A DNA stretch of 20,265 nt from Scytonema sp. UIC 10036 (GTDB lineage Bacteria; Cyanobacteriota; Cyanobacteriia; Cyanobacteriales; Nostocaceae), in NCBI RefSeq assembly GCF_009725235.1, contig NZ_WJFC01000236.1, positions 1 through 20,265 on the forward strand. The letters run 5' to 3'. Below, in pieces: positions 1-6,498 of the stretch; within the stretch, counting starts at the first letter, position 1; every line of letters starts with the position of its first letter. Made by a program: the position numbers and the translations under genes. The notes beneath the pieces are model-generated. The model was not told where the DNA came from and made no database searches. It saw only the letters and a program-made list of their open reading frames with translations.

Positions 1-60
1 CTTATAAAGGGGAGGGAACTGGATTTTCCATTTCCCCCCTTTATAAGGGGGGATTAAGGG
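1..60. repeat. G-run/C-run inverted repeat, dispersed-repeat fragment
   Basis: CTTATAAAGGGG (1-12) is the exact reverse complement of CCCCTTTATAAG (36-47), giving a 12-bp stem with a 23-nt loop. It is followed by two more G-runs separated by ATTAA (47-63). This pattern of C-run, short AT centre and G-run is typical of small mobile or dispersed palindromic elements in Nostocales. It lies just beyond the 3' end of the minus-strand gene ending at 89, so it could also act as its terminator. The element is cut by the window edge. Confidence 0.5.
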
Positions 61-88
61 GGGTAAATCCAACTTCATCCTTAATATT

Positions 89-1411
89 TTATCCTTTTTC
101 AAGCAACTGATTTTTAAAGTATAAACGGTAAAGCTCGCAGCTATGAGTGACAAAATCACCGTTCATATAAATTAATCCCAAACTATCTAATTTATAAGCA
201 AGCAGAGATATTAATTTAAGAGGATGCTCTGAAGCAAGAACTTGTTTGTACGCATTTTCTAATGCTGGTTCCGATTGCAAGATTGCTAATAACCTCCGCA
301 AGTGGTCGTTATAAATTCCTGATTCAGTTGGTGCTTCTTGTAAGAGTTGCTTGAGCATCAATTCTCTCTGACACATATAATAAAAGGCAAGCTGTACCAG
401 GTATGGATGCCCTCCAACCATTCCCATAAGTTGTTTGTTTTGGCTGTTCGCCCATTCTAACCCGTAACGTTGGGATAAAATCATAACTTGCTCTGGAGTC
501 AGCGATGGCAATTTTAGAGGCAATCCTACATTAAACGGGGATTGATGAATCTGTAGTGGAATGTAGATTTCTGTAGAATAAGTCAGAACTAAACGCAGGT
601 TTTGCCAAATTTTTGTGGTTGATGCCTGTTCGTACCAAGAACGCAAGAGAGAGAAAAATTCTTCAGCAACCTCTGGATATTCAAAGACTCGGTTAACTTC
701 ATTTAATCCTAGGACTAAGCAACTCTTGATACTATCTAAAATATAACTTTCAAAATATATAGAACAGCTAACTTTGCTGCCCATATCCTCATCCCAATAC
801 TCATCAAGATTTGGCTCTAGCTGTAACTTCCTACTGATATAAGTAGCAAACCAACGAAAAAATTTATCGATATCAGAAAAAAGAATTTTTCCCGCTTGTT
901 GAAAATCAATAGTTACAGTTTGGTATTTCTGTGCTTCTGCATGAGCTAAAATCCTTAGCATTAAGGAAGTTTTACCCATTTTCCAAGGTGCTCTAATACG
1001 AGTTATGCTACCTGGTTTGGTGACTTCTTCATAAGCAAGAGACTCAATGGGAGGACGTTCGATGTAAAACTTTGAGTTGAGAGCCACCGGACCGCTGGGA
1101 AATTCTAATGAGGAAGTTGTACTCTGCCGCCGAAAAGCTTCTATCAATTGTTGCTGAGAATTGGTCAATTGTCGCGACTCAAAATAGAAACGCAAGTTAT
1201 TTTTACTAACTGGTTTTCCCCAAAACTTGCTTAAACTAGACCATAATTCTGAAGCTGTGCGGCTGAGATATTCCTTGACATAGTTTGTTTCTGCTGCCAT
1301 ATCAGCATAAGTCTTTCCCTCCCAAGAATAGCGCAACACCATCTCTTGCAATGGTGTCAAACTTCCTGGCAAGCTCGCTTTAAGTAGGTCTGTCAGTTCG
1401 TCAATAGTCAT
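89..1411 (-). CDS. AAA-like (STAND-type) ATPase with N-terminal HTH-like domain
   Basis: The 440-aa protein matches the cyanobacterial AAA-like (AAA_35) layout. Residues 1-80 form a compact helical domain resembling the HTH-like domain at the N-terminus of many cyanobacterial signalling proteins (vMAP type). Residues 110-345 are an NTPase core. A P-loop-like stretch RIRAPWKMGKTSLM lies at 138-151, with K146 and T147 of GKT. The Walker-B-like strand CLVLGLNEVNR is at 231-241, and GGHPYLVQ at 333-340 resembles the winged-helix/sensor region of STAND proteins. The remainder to 440 is helical. No effector (TIR, protease, kinase or WD40) is fused, so this is a bare sensor/NTPase. The Walker-B Asp is Asn (N237, and N240 where a second Asp is usual), which may weaken hydrolysis. 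The ATG at 1411 has no strong Shine-Dalgarno. Such proteins are thought to act in signalling or defence, but the specific role is unknown. The family call is fairly sure; activity is not. Confidence 0.8.
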   Translation of the reverse strand: MTIDELTDLLKASLPGSLTPLQEMVLRYSWEGKTYADMAAETNYVKEYLSRTASELWSSLSKFWGKPVSKNNLRFYFESRQLTNSQQQLIEAFRRQSTTSSLEFPSGPVALNSKFYIERPPIESLAYEEVTKPGSITRIRAPWKMGKTSLMLRILAHAEAQKYQTVTIDFQQAGKILFSDIDKFFRWFATYISRKLQLEPNLDEYWDEDMGSKVSCSIYFESYILDSIKSCLVLGLNEVNRVFEYPEVAEEFFSLLRSWYEQASTTKIWQNLRLVLTYSTEIYIPLQIHQSPFNVGLPLKLPSLTPEQVMILSQRYGLEWANSQNKQLMGMVGGHPYLVQLAFYYMCQRELMLKQLLQEAPTESGIYNDHLRRLLAILQSEPALENAYKQVLASEHPLKLISLLAYKLDSLGLIYMNGDFVTHSCELYRLYFKNQLLEKG

Positions 1412-1675
1412 TTGATTTATCTGTCCCTGTCGTATAAAAATATCTCAACAGAACTGTAAATATGGTTGCACACAGATAACTTCATTTTTTACTGAATGAA
1501 CAACCTTAATTCTGAAGAGATAAACTTTACTACTTGACAAAAATCAAATTATCTGAAAACATCTAAAAGTCTAATTTTTGGGAATTCCAAAAGCAAATTT
1601 TCAAATAAAATCATTATTTATTTTTGGAAAAAGACAGGTAACAGAAAACATCTGCCCTCTGCCTTCTTCTACAAG

Positions 1676-2584
1676 TTAAGCGTTACGCAAAAAATCTCCA
1701 ATTGCTTCCACGATCGCAGACGGGTATTCCTCATGCATACCCAGAGAACCAGGCAAAACAATCGATCGCACTCCCGGTAACTCAGCCAAAGCATCCATGG
1801 AAGCACGGGATTTGGGTGGGCTCGATTCTCCAATCACAACCATCAAGGGAATAGACAAATTCTTAGCCAGCGTCAAAAAATCATCTTGGTTCTGCACTGC
1901 GTCGAGATTCCCAGTCACAAACGCAGCTGGTGCAAATCTTGCTCCTGGTTGTTGAGTATTGTTCCATTTGTACTGAATAAAGCTTGGTGTAAGTTTGGCT
2001 TCATCGACATAGACATGGCGGCGGTACATCAAACTTAAGAAAGATGGAACAGTATTGAGCTTATAAAGAAGTTGTCCGATGATGGGCGATCGTACCATTC
2101 CTCTGAAGATTCCGGCGACTTGGCTATTGACACCCATAGTCGGTAAGGGACCGCGCCAAGTTGGGGCTACCAAAACAATCCGTGAAAATGCTGTCGGAAT
2201 TTTATTTGCCACTTGGAGAACATAAGCTGTACTGTGACCGGCTGCAATAACAGTGACTGGCTTATTAAATACAGAAGTCACAAAATCATATACAAATTGC
2301 TGGTAGAAAGCTGGCTGGTAATCAACCGGAAGTCGTGAAGATTGACCAAAACCAGGCCAATCTACAGCCGTCACTTGAAAGTAGGGAGATAGTAGCTTGC
2401 CGATTTCACCCATTTCCGATCGCATAGAAACGGTGCTAAAAGCTGGAAGCAGTAAGAGTGGAGAACCCGTACCCAAAGTTTCATAAACAACACGAATGGG
2501 TTGGTTTTCCCACTGCCAAGTAAATTCTTGAACAACTCCACCAATTTCACTCTTGGTAGACACGGATAATACATTAGTTGACAT
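1676..2584 (-). CDS. alpha/beta hydrolase
   Basis: This 302-aa alpha/beta-hydrolase-fold protein has an N-terminal strand region ending in LLLLPAFS (43-50), the oxyanion-side motif DWPGFGQSS (75-83) and a nucleophile elbow AGHSTA (115-120) with Ser118. The likely acid is in the IGES loop (E253 or nearby), and His284 sits in LGMHEEYP near the C-terminus. The elbow is GxSxA rather than GxSxG. The substrate cannot be told from sequence; relatives include esterases, haloperoxidase-like and epoxide hydrolases. There is no signal peptide, so it is cytoplasmic. The start at 2584 is supported by AAAGGT (2591-2596 on the minus strand) six bases upstream. It lies downstream of sufE on the same strand, and the whole 155-nt spacer is repeat DNA. 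Confidence 0.85.
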   Translation of the reverse strand: MSTNVLSVSTKSEIGGVVQEFTWQWENQPIRVVYETLGTGSPLLLLPAFSTVSMRSEMGEIGKLLSPYFQVTAVDWPGFGQSSRLPVDYQPAFYQQFVYDFVTSVFNKPVTVIAAGHSTAYVLQVANKIPTAFSRIVLVAPTWRGPLPTMGVNSQVAGIFRGMVRSPIIGQLLYKLNTVPSFLSLMYRRHVYVDEAKLTPSFIQYKWNNTQQPGARFAPAAFVTGNLDAVQNQDDFLTLAKNLSIPLMVVIGESSPPKSRASMDALAELPGVRSIVLPGSLGMHEEYPSAIVEAIGDFLRNA

Positions 2585-2600
2585 AAATTTACCTTTGTTA

Positions 2601-2668
2601 ATAGCTAGTAGCTAATAGCTAATAGCTAATAGCTATTAGCTAATAGTTAATAGTTAATTGTTAATTGT
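2601..2668. repeat. heptamer tandem array, TAGCTAA/TAGTTAA type
   Basis: A degenerate array with period 7 (variants of AGCTAAT, then AGTTAAT, then TTAATTG). It fills the spacer just upstream of the hydrolase start. The array is partly self-complementary (AGCTAATAGCTATTAGCT type), so it can fold. It matches the heptanucleotide STRR class known from heterocystous cyanobacteria. Confidence 0.85.
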
Positions 2669-2673
2669 TTTCT

Positions 2674-2753
2674 CCATTAGCCATTAGCCATTAGCCATTA
2701 GCCATTAGCCATTAGCCATTAGCCATTAGCCATTAGCCATTAGCCATTAGCTA
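2674..2753. repeat. heptamer tandem array TTAGCCA (TGGCTAA on minus), 10 perfect units, overlapping the sufE stop
   Basis: Ten perfect TTAGCCA units run from 2677 to 2746, followed by one TTAGCTA variant at 2747-2753. Read on the minus strand the unit is TGGCTAA. The unit at 2740-2746 supplies the last base of Asn150, Gly151 and the stop codon of sufE, so the array runs into the coding region. Confidence 0.95.
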
Positions 2754-3174
2754 ACACTGATGATGCTTTTTTTTGCATTGTCTTAAAAATATTGTAAAAC
2801 CCGTTAGCACGAGAAGGTGTCAGGCTAACATTTAAACCCGTTTCTTGAATAAAATCAGGAGTCAGTTGCACAATCTCACTAGGAGTGAGACCATTTAAAC
2901 CTTCAATTAAAAGCCCTACCAAGCCTTTCGTTAATTGAGAATCAGAGTCACCTTGGAAGACAACTTTTCCATCTTCTAGTTTAGCTGTAACATACACTTG
3001 AGAAGCGCAGCCTGGGACTTTATTTTCTTCTATTTTATCAGATTCTGGAAGTTCGCTCAGTTTCTGACCATACCAAATGAGCTGCTCATAACGCCGCTTT
3101 TGGTCAGACGACCTTTGAAAGCGCTGCACAATTTTAGCAAGATTGGGCGGTAAGGAATCGAGAGTCGAGGACAT
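2740..3174 (-). CDS. sufE: SufE-type cysteine desulfurase activator
   Basis: SufE accepts persulfide sulfur from the cysteine desulfurase SufS and passes it to the Fe-S scaffold. The sequence shows the SufE/YgdK fold: an N-terminal helix (LPPNLAKIVQRFQ), the signature KVPGCASQVYV with the sulfur-accepting Cys (Cys56 from this start), and a C-terminal helical part ending in RANGFYNIFKTMQKKA. Length from this start is 144 aa, normal for the family. I chose the ATG at 3174 over an in-frame TTG seven codons upstream, because MSSTLDSLPPNL matches the usual start of cyanobacterial SufE. The final residues LANG are encoded by heptamer repeat DNA and look like a repeat-derived tail. No other suf gene is in the window, which fits a stand-alone sufE. 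Confidence in the family is high. Confidence 0.92.
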   Translation of the reverse strand: MSSTLDSLPPNLAKIVQRFQRSSDQKRRYEQLIWYGQKLSELPESDKIEENKVPGCASQVYVTAKLEDGKVVFQGDSDSQLTKGLVGLLIEGLNGLTPSEIVQLTPDFIQETGLNVSLTPSRANGFYNIFKTMQKKASSVLANG

Positions 3175-3228
3175 AACACGAGACAAGGCATACAAGCGAT
3201 ATTACATCGAGTTTAGATTATCTGGACG

Positions 3229-3330
3229 CCACTAACTACTAACGATGGCAGGCGTCTCACCTGTCCTACACCACCAACCACTAACAACCAACCACTAGCT
3301 ACTAACTACTAACCACCAACCACTAACAAC
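3229..3330. repeat. composite repeat: CTAAC-type heptamers flanking a 34-nt core (copy A)
   Basis: Heptamers of the CCACTAA/CTACTAA/CCAACCA type flank a core at 3241-3274 beginning AACGATGGCAGGCG and ending GTCCTACACCAC. The same core occurs at 13902-13935, identical except for two bases near the start (GG versus AA) and an internal 8-nt block. CAGG/CCTG within the core can pair. It lies between the divergent sufE and psaK. Confidence 0.8.
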
Positions 3331-3461
3331 CCATGTTCATATTAAGCAATGACAATAAATGTAAAAAAATTCTACTAAATCAAACTTAAGATAGATTTTT
3401 TTGATAATTAATTCACATGGGAGTTTTAATCATTCATCAATAATAGTAAGGAGAAGACCAA

Positions 3462-3725
3462 GTGTTGACATCTACTTTCCTAGCTACTGTTGCTACAACA
3501 CCTTTGGTATGGAGTCCCACTGTTGGGTTAATCATGATTATCAGTAACATTGCAGCGATCGCCTTTGGTAAGTCCAGCATTCGGTTCCCGAATGCAGGTC
3601 CTCAACTACCCGCATCGAATTTCTTTGGTGATTTTGGTGTACCTGGACTGTTAGCAACAACTGCCTTTGGTCATATCTTGGGTGCTGGGATTATCTTAGG
3701 GTTACACAATCTTGGTAGACTGTAG
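3462..3725 (+). CDS. psaK: photosystem I reaction centre subunit PsaK
   Basis: PsaK is a small peripheral thylakoid membrane subunit of photosystem I at the PsaA edge, involved in antenna and trimer-periphery contacts. The 87-aa protein has two hydrophobic helices (about 18-36 and 60-82) separated by a charged/Pro-rich loop (IRFPNAGPQLP). It ends in the conserved ATTAFGHILG...LGLHNLGR block typical of PsaK. The start is GTG at 3462 with AAGGAG at 3448-3453, eight bases upstream; the next codon is TTG, also a possible start. Length matches the family. An AT-rich upstream region lies beyond the composite repeat. The gene converges with the secreted Cys-rich gene. Cyanobacteria often carry two psaK genes; which paralogue this is cannot be decided here. 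Confidence 0.93.
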   Translation: MLTSTFLATVATTPLVWSPTVGLIMIISNIAAIAFGKSSIRFPNAGPQLPASNFFGDFGVPGLLATTAFGHILGAGIILGLHNLGRL

Positions 3726-3758
3726 TCATCCGCAACATTAGTTTTGATGGCTAAGTAG

Positions 3759-3775
3759 GGTGGGCACTGCCCACC
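3759..3775. terminator. GGTGGGC...GCCCACC hairpin
   Basis: A perfect 7-bp GC-rich stem (3759-3765 with 3769-3775) and 3-nt loop lie 33 nt after the psaK stop. There is no T-run, so this is either a structural terminator or a copy of a dispersed palindrome. A degenerate second copy (GTAGGGTGGACATTGCCCAC) begins at 4729. Confidence 0.45.
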
Positions 3776-3837
3776 ATTCACTGTCTCTCGATCCGGTGCT
3801 TCTAGCACAGAATGCATGACTGAAGACTCTGCCTCAT

Positions 3838-3905
3838 ACTCCAGGTAGAGTACAGAAGGCGGAGCCTCCTGGTAAGCATTCCCAGCCTCAGGCTGGGATC
3901 GAGGT
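3838..3905. repeat. dispersed palindromic element with CCCAGCC/GGCTGGG hairpin
   Basis: CCCAGCC (3881-3887) pairs with GGCTGGG (3891-3897) across a TCA loop, after AGGCGGAGCCTCCTGG (3857-3872), itself partly palindromic. A related element with the same CCCAG/CTGGG theme and a GGAGCCTGG word is at 18117-18145. It sits between the convergent psaK and the 3938 gene, where it could also stop transcription. Confidence 0.55.
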
Positions 3906-3937
3906 GGTAAGAAGTTTCGACTGCCCAGTCTCCCAAC

Positions 3938-4318
3938 CTACACAGCAGGAGGCAATCCTCTCATTTGACGGACAGCGTTGAGACATGCCGGACAATCACA
4001 GCCAAACATGGCAACTGCTGTATCGCTTTCTTCTTCTGTGAAATTATACTCAGCAGATGGGTTCTCTTGATTTTGTTCTCCTGTAGGTGCCGCAAATTCT
4101 ACCGAAGAACGGGTAGATGGAGCCTGAGCCGCTTTATTAACCTTCATACATACCAACTGAGGGGTTGGTGCATGAGGATTTTTCATACAGGAAGTTTGAG
4201 TTCCTGTAGAATTCACTGTTTCACTTGCTCTAGCTGGCTGAGTCATCATCACCAATGACAGAACAGATGAAAACAGTACGGGACTGGAAAGTAATGTAAG
4301 GGCAAATTTCTTGTTCAT
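3938..4318 (-). CDS. small secreted Cys-rich protein of unknown function (CxCxxC)
   Basis: I do not recognise this 126-aa protein. Residues 1-31 form a Sec signal peptide: MNKK, a hydrophobic core to about 25, then a probable cleavage site after ARA. The mature part is low in hydrophobicity, rich in Thr, Ser, Pro, Asn and Glu, and has two Cys at 44 and 57. The C-terminus has FGCDCPACLNAVRQMRG (105-121), with Cys107, Cys109 and Cys112. A CxCxxC cluster on an exported protein suggests metal binding or disulfide/redox chemistry, but that is inference. The acidic linker (about 93-100, EEESD) may be flexible. ATG at 4318 is the clear start. It converges with psaK and is separated from it by palindromic repeats, so it is likely a single-gene transcript. 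Confidence 0.7.
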   Translation of the reverse strand: MNKKFALTLLSSPVLFSSVLSLVMMTQPARASETVNSTGTQTSCMKNPHAPTPQLVCMKVNKAAQAPSTRSSVEFAAPTGEQNQENPSAEYNFTEEESDTAVAMFGCDCPACLNAVRQMRGLPPAV

Positions 4319-4508
4319 TTACTTAAAAATGTATGTGGCTATATGCGGTCTGGCATTAATCTTTTCACATTAATATGATTGTTTCAGTAATTTTTGTGCA
4401 AAGTTATCCAACCGATTACAGATAGTACTAATAGAGTAGGCATTATTTTAGCAGAGGCAATTTTCTGCGTCCATGGGATAAATTCAGAAAAGTTGAAAAT
4501 CATTTAAA

Positions 4509-4558
4509 ACAGAGGAAGATACACCTGAAATGCAAAGTTTCAATGCCTCTGTGTTTTT
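4509..4558 (+). terminator. terminator-like nested stem-loop with T5 tail
   Basis: ACAGAGG (4509-4515) pairs with CCTCTGT (4546-4552). Inside it, TGAAA (4526-4530) pairs with TTTCA (4538-4542). GTTTTT follows at 4553-4558. The orientation is plus, but no gene ends close upstream on that strand, so this may terminate psaK read-through or be the 3' end of a small RNA. Confidence 0.35.
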
Positions 4559-4587
4559 ACCGAACTTTACTTTTGACGCTTACTTTC

Positions 4588-4593
4588 TATAAT
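4588..4593 (+). promoter_or_regulatory. perfect -10 element TATAAT, candidate dapB promoter
   Basis: TATAAT at 4588-4593 is a consensus -10 hexamer. No good -35 lies at 16-18 nt; TTGACG (4573-4578) is only 9 nt away. If used, the dapB leader would be about 300 nt and begin with the TTAGCT/AGCTAA hairpin. Confidence 0.35.
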
Positions 4594-4899
4594 GTCAGTT
4601 GGTCTTTAGCTTAACAGCTAAGCGTATGCACATTCAACCAATTAATAGTGAAAGACGCATTGGATTGAACTAAGAGTTTAAGACATTGACCCATTTGACA
4701 CTAGCCAAGTTCCTATAGTCATTCTATGTAGGGTGGACATTGCCCACTATGTATAGCTTTTGTGCAGCATAAACCCACCTACTGGACTGACAATTTAGCA
4801 TTGCTGTAGAGCTAATTTAGTAGGAACTATAATCTTTGAGAATAGCAAACTGATAAAATAGCTACTCATTGGCTGAATATAATAAGCATACCAAAAACT

Positions 4900-5730
4900 A
4901 TGTCAAATCAAGCTCCTATCCCAGTTGTTGTTGTTGGTGCTGGTGGCAAAATGGGTCGTGAGGTCGTTAAAGTAGTAGCACAAGCATCTGATATGAATCT
5001 TGTAGGTGCTATAGATACCAGTCCAGAACTTCAAGAAAAAGACGCTGGCGAACTCGCAGGTTTAACAGAACCGTTGGAAATTCCCATCACCAATCAACTC
5101 GAACCAATGCTGGCATTTGCAGCCCAGGAAAGACAGCCCGGAGTGATGGTAGATTTTACTCATCCCAAATCAGTTTATGATAATATTCGCAGTGCGATCG
5201 CTTACGGTGTTCGTCCTGTAGTTGGAACCACCGGGTTAACTCAAGAACAAATCAATGAGTTAGCAGAATTTGCTGATAAAGCCAGTACGGGCTGTCTGAT
5301 TATTCCCAACTTTTCCATTGGTATGGTGCTGCTACAACAAGCCGCAGTCGTTGCATCCCAATATTTCGATCACGTTGAAATTATCGAACTGCACCACAAC
5401 CAAAAAGCAGATGCGCCCAGCGGTACAGCAATTCAAACGGCTCAAATGCTAGCGGAAATGGGTAAAGAGTTTAACCCACCTCTTGTGGAAGAGACTGAGA
5501 AATTACCAGGTGCAAGGGGAAGTCAAGCAGGAGAAGGTATCAGAATTCACAGCGTCAGGTTACCAGGGCTGATAGCTCACCAGGAAGTCATTTTTGGCGC
5601 AGCAGGTCAAATATACACCCTCAGACACGATACAAGCGATCGCGCTTGTTATATGCCGGGAGTACTACTGGCAATTCGTAAAGTCTTGCAGCTAAAGTCG
5701 TTAGTATATGGATTAGAAAAAATCTTATAA
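4900..5730 (+). CDS. dapB: 4-hydroxy-tetrahydrodipicolinate reductase
   Basis: DapB catalyses the NAD(P)H-dependent reduction step of the diaminopimelate/lysine pathway, feeding both lysine and peptidoglycan synthesis in the cytoplasm. The 276-aa protein has the nucleotide-binding motif VGAGGKMGR (12-20), VVGTTGL (107-113), and the family signature [15 protein letters not shown] (163-177). The general acid is His165 and the substrate-binding Lys is Lys169, followed by DAPSGTA. The C-terminal [20 protein letters not shown] (243-262) is also characteristic. Length is normal. The ATG at 4900 has no clear Shine-Dalgarno. The next gene follows after 21 nt on the same strand, so the two are probably co-transcribed. 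The link with mreBCD is only through peptidoglycan biology; the genes are 9 kb apart. Confidence 0.96.
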   Translation: MSNQAPIPVVVVGAGGKMGREVVKVVAQASDMNLVGAIDTSPELQEKDAGELAGLTEPLEIPITNQLEPMLAFAAQERQPGVMVDFTHPKSVYDNIRSAIAYGVRPVVGTTGLTQEQINELAEFADKASTGCLIIPNFSIGMVLLQQAAVVASQYFDHVEIIELHHNQKADAPSGTAIQTAQMLAEMGKEFNPPLVEETEKLPGARGSQAGEGIRIHSVRLPGLIAHQEVIFGAAGQIYTLRHDTSDRACYMPGVLLAIRKVLQLKSLVYGLEKIL

Positions 5731-5751
5731 GTCTCAAATACAGAATCACAC

Positions 5752-6438
5752 ATGATAGTCCCACTGACCCGCCAGAAATTTGAACAACTTGTTCCGCTCA
5801 TTGCCACAGGTCCGCAGTACAAGTATTACTGGGGAAAATTTCCCGAATTTTTACAGCGGCTACTGATTTCTGTCGTAGCGGCTGCTGTTGTTTTACTGAT
5901 AAGAGTTCTTTTTGACGTGAGTGAATTAACTCCCATACTATTTGTAATAGGACTGATTGGTGCTCTTTATTGGCTGTGGGGACCTGTATTTTGGGCAAGT
6001 ATGCGAAATGCAAAATATCGCCGTTATAAATATGGTGGGTTTTTCCAGGGACGGGTTCTGGATTTCTGGATTACAGAAGAGGTACTGGGTAAACAAGAAA
6101 CTGTAGACAACAAAGGTGACTTGGTCATTATCGAAAATCGAGAAAAACGAATTAACGTAGAAGTCGGCGATGAAACGGGATTTACCGTGGAGTACAAAGC
6201 ACCATTGCGAGTTTCTTATAAAGTTATAGCTCGAAATCAGATGGTAGAAATGGTAGTGGTATCAAACAGCCCAGATTTAAGCAGAATAGAAGAAATTTCC
6301 GATCTTTACATTCCCCGTCGCGATTTATGGATTAGCGATTATCCCCTTATACGACGAGATTTTTTTAACGAAGTGAGTCGCCGCTTGCGCGATAAATATT
6401 CAGAAAGACCCCGTCGCCGTAAGAATTATGAATTATAA
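5752..6438 (+). CDS. two-helix membrane protein of unknown function, downstream of dapB
   Basis: This 228-aa protein is of a type common in cyanobacteria, often labelled in databases as a phosphate ABC transporter permease with no visible permease signature. Two transmembrane helices lie at about 37-54 and 59-81 (ending LYWLWGPVFW). A basic patch follows (MRNAKYRRYKYGG, 84-96), then a soluble domain rich in beta strands (about 98-175). The C-terminus is basic (RRLRDKYSERPRRRKNYEL). The topology suggests a membrane-anchored cytoplasmic domain. It starts 21 nt after dapB, so an operon is likely. The last codons, TAT GAA TTA TAA, are made of ATTATGA-type heptamers that continue past the stop. 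Function is unknown. Confidence 0.8.
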   Translation: MIVPLTRQKFEQLVPLIATGPQYKYYWGKFPEFLQRLLISVVAAAVVLLIRVLFDVSELTPILFVIGLIGALYWLWGPVFWASMRNAKYRRYKYGGFFQGRVLDFWITEEVLGKQETVDNKGDLVIIENREKRINVEVGDETGFTVEYKAPLRVSYKVIARNQMVEMVVVSNSPDLSRIEEISDLYIPRRDLWISDYPLIRRDFFNEVSRRLRDKYSERPRRRKNYEL

Positions 6439-6498
6439 ATTATGAATTATGAAATGGGTGAGCGTCTTCTTCATAATTCATCATTCATCATTCATAAT
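6425..6498. repeat. facing heptamer arrays ATTATGA / TCATAAT between convergent genes
   Basis: On the plus strand ATTATGA, ATTATAA, ATTATGA and ATTATGA occupy 6425-6452. Facing them, TCATAAT, TCATCAT, TCATCAT and TCATAAT occupy 6471-6498. TGAATTATGAA (6443-6453) is the exact reverse complement of TTCATAATTCA (6470-6480), an 11-bp stem with a 16-nt loop. The stops of both the 5752 gene (6436-6438) and cobH (6492-6494) are inside the units, so this is likely also a bidirectional terminator. Confidence 0.85.

Larger units (their letters stand above)
4319..4899. other. 581-nt gene-free region upstream of dapB
   Basis: I see no convincing coding sequence here; the longest open stretches I traced are about 20 codons. 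It holds a stem-loop followed by a T-run (4509-4558), a perfect TATAAT (4588-4593), a small hairpin TTAGCT/AGCTAA (4606-4611 with 4616-4621) and a degenerate GGTGGaC...GCCCAC palindrome near 4731-4748. The 5' promoter of the minus-strand secreted protein must also lie in the left part. Confidence 0.6.

Noticed and set aside
89..2584. AAA protein plus hydrolase as a defence system
   Set aside because: There is no nuclease, TIR, reverse transcriptase or toxin-like effector nearby, and the two genes are 264 nt apart with no shared motif.
2677..2753. Tandem repeats considered as a CRISPR array
   Set aside because: The units are 7 nt and contiguous with no spacers, and there are no cas genes; this is a simple tandem array.
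3175..3195. Upstream TTG start for SufE
   Set aside because: It adds seven residues with no ribosome site, and the ATG at 3174 gives the usual SufE N-terminus.
4573..4593. TTGACG plus TATAAT as a standard sigma-70 promoter
   Set aside because: The spacing is 9 nt, far below the usual 16-18; only the -10 is kept as a candidate.
4594..4899. Lysine riboswitch in the dapB leader
   Set aside because: No lysine-riboswitch conserved segments were seen, and cyanobacteria are not known for it.
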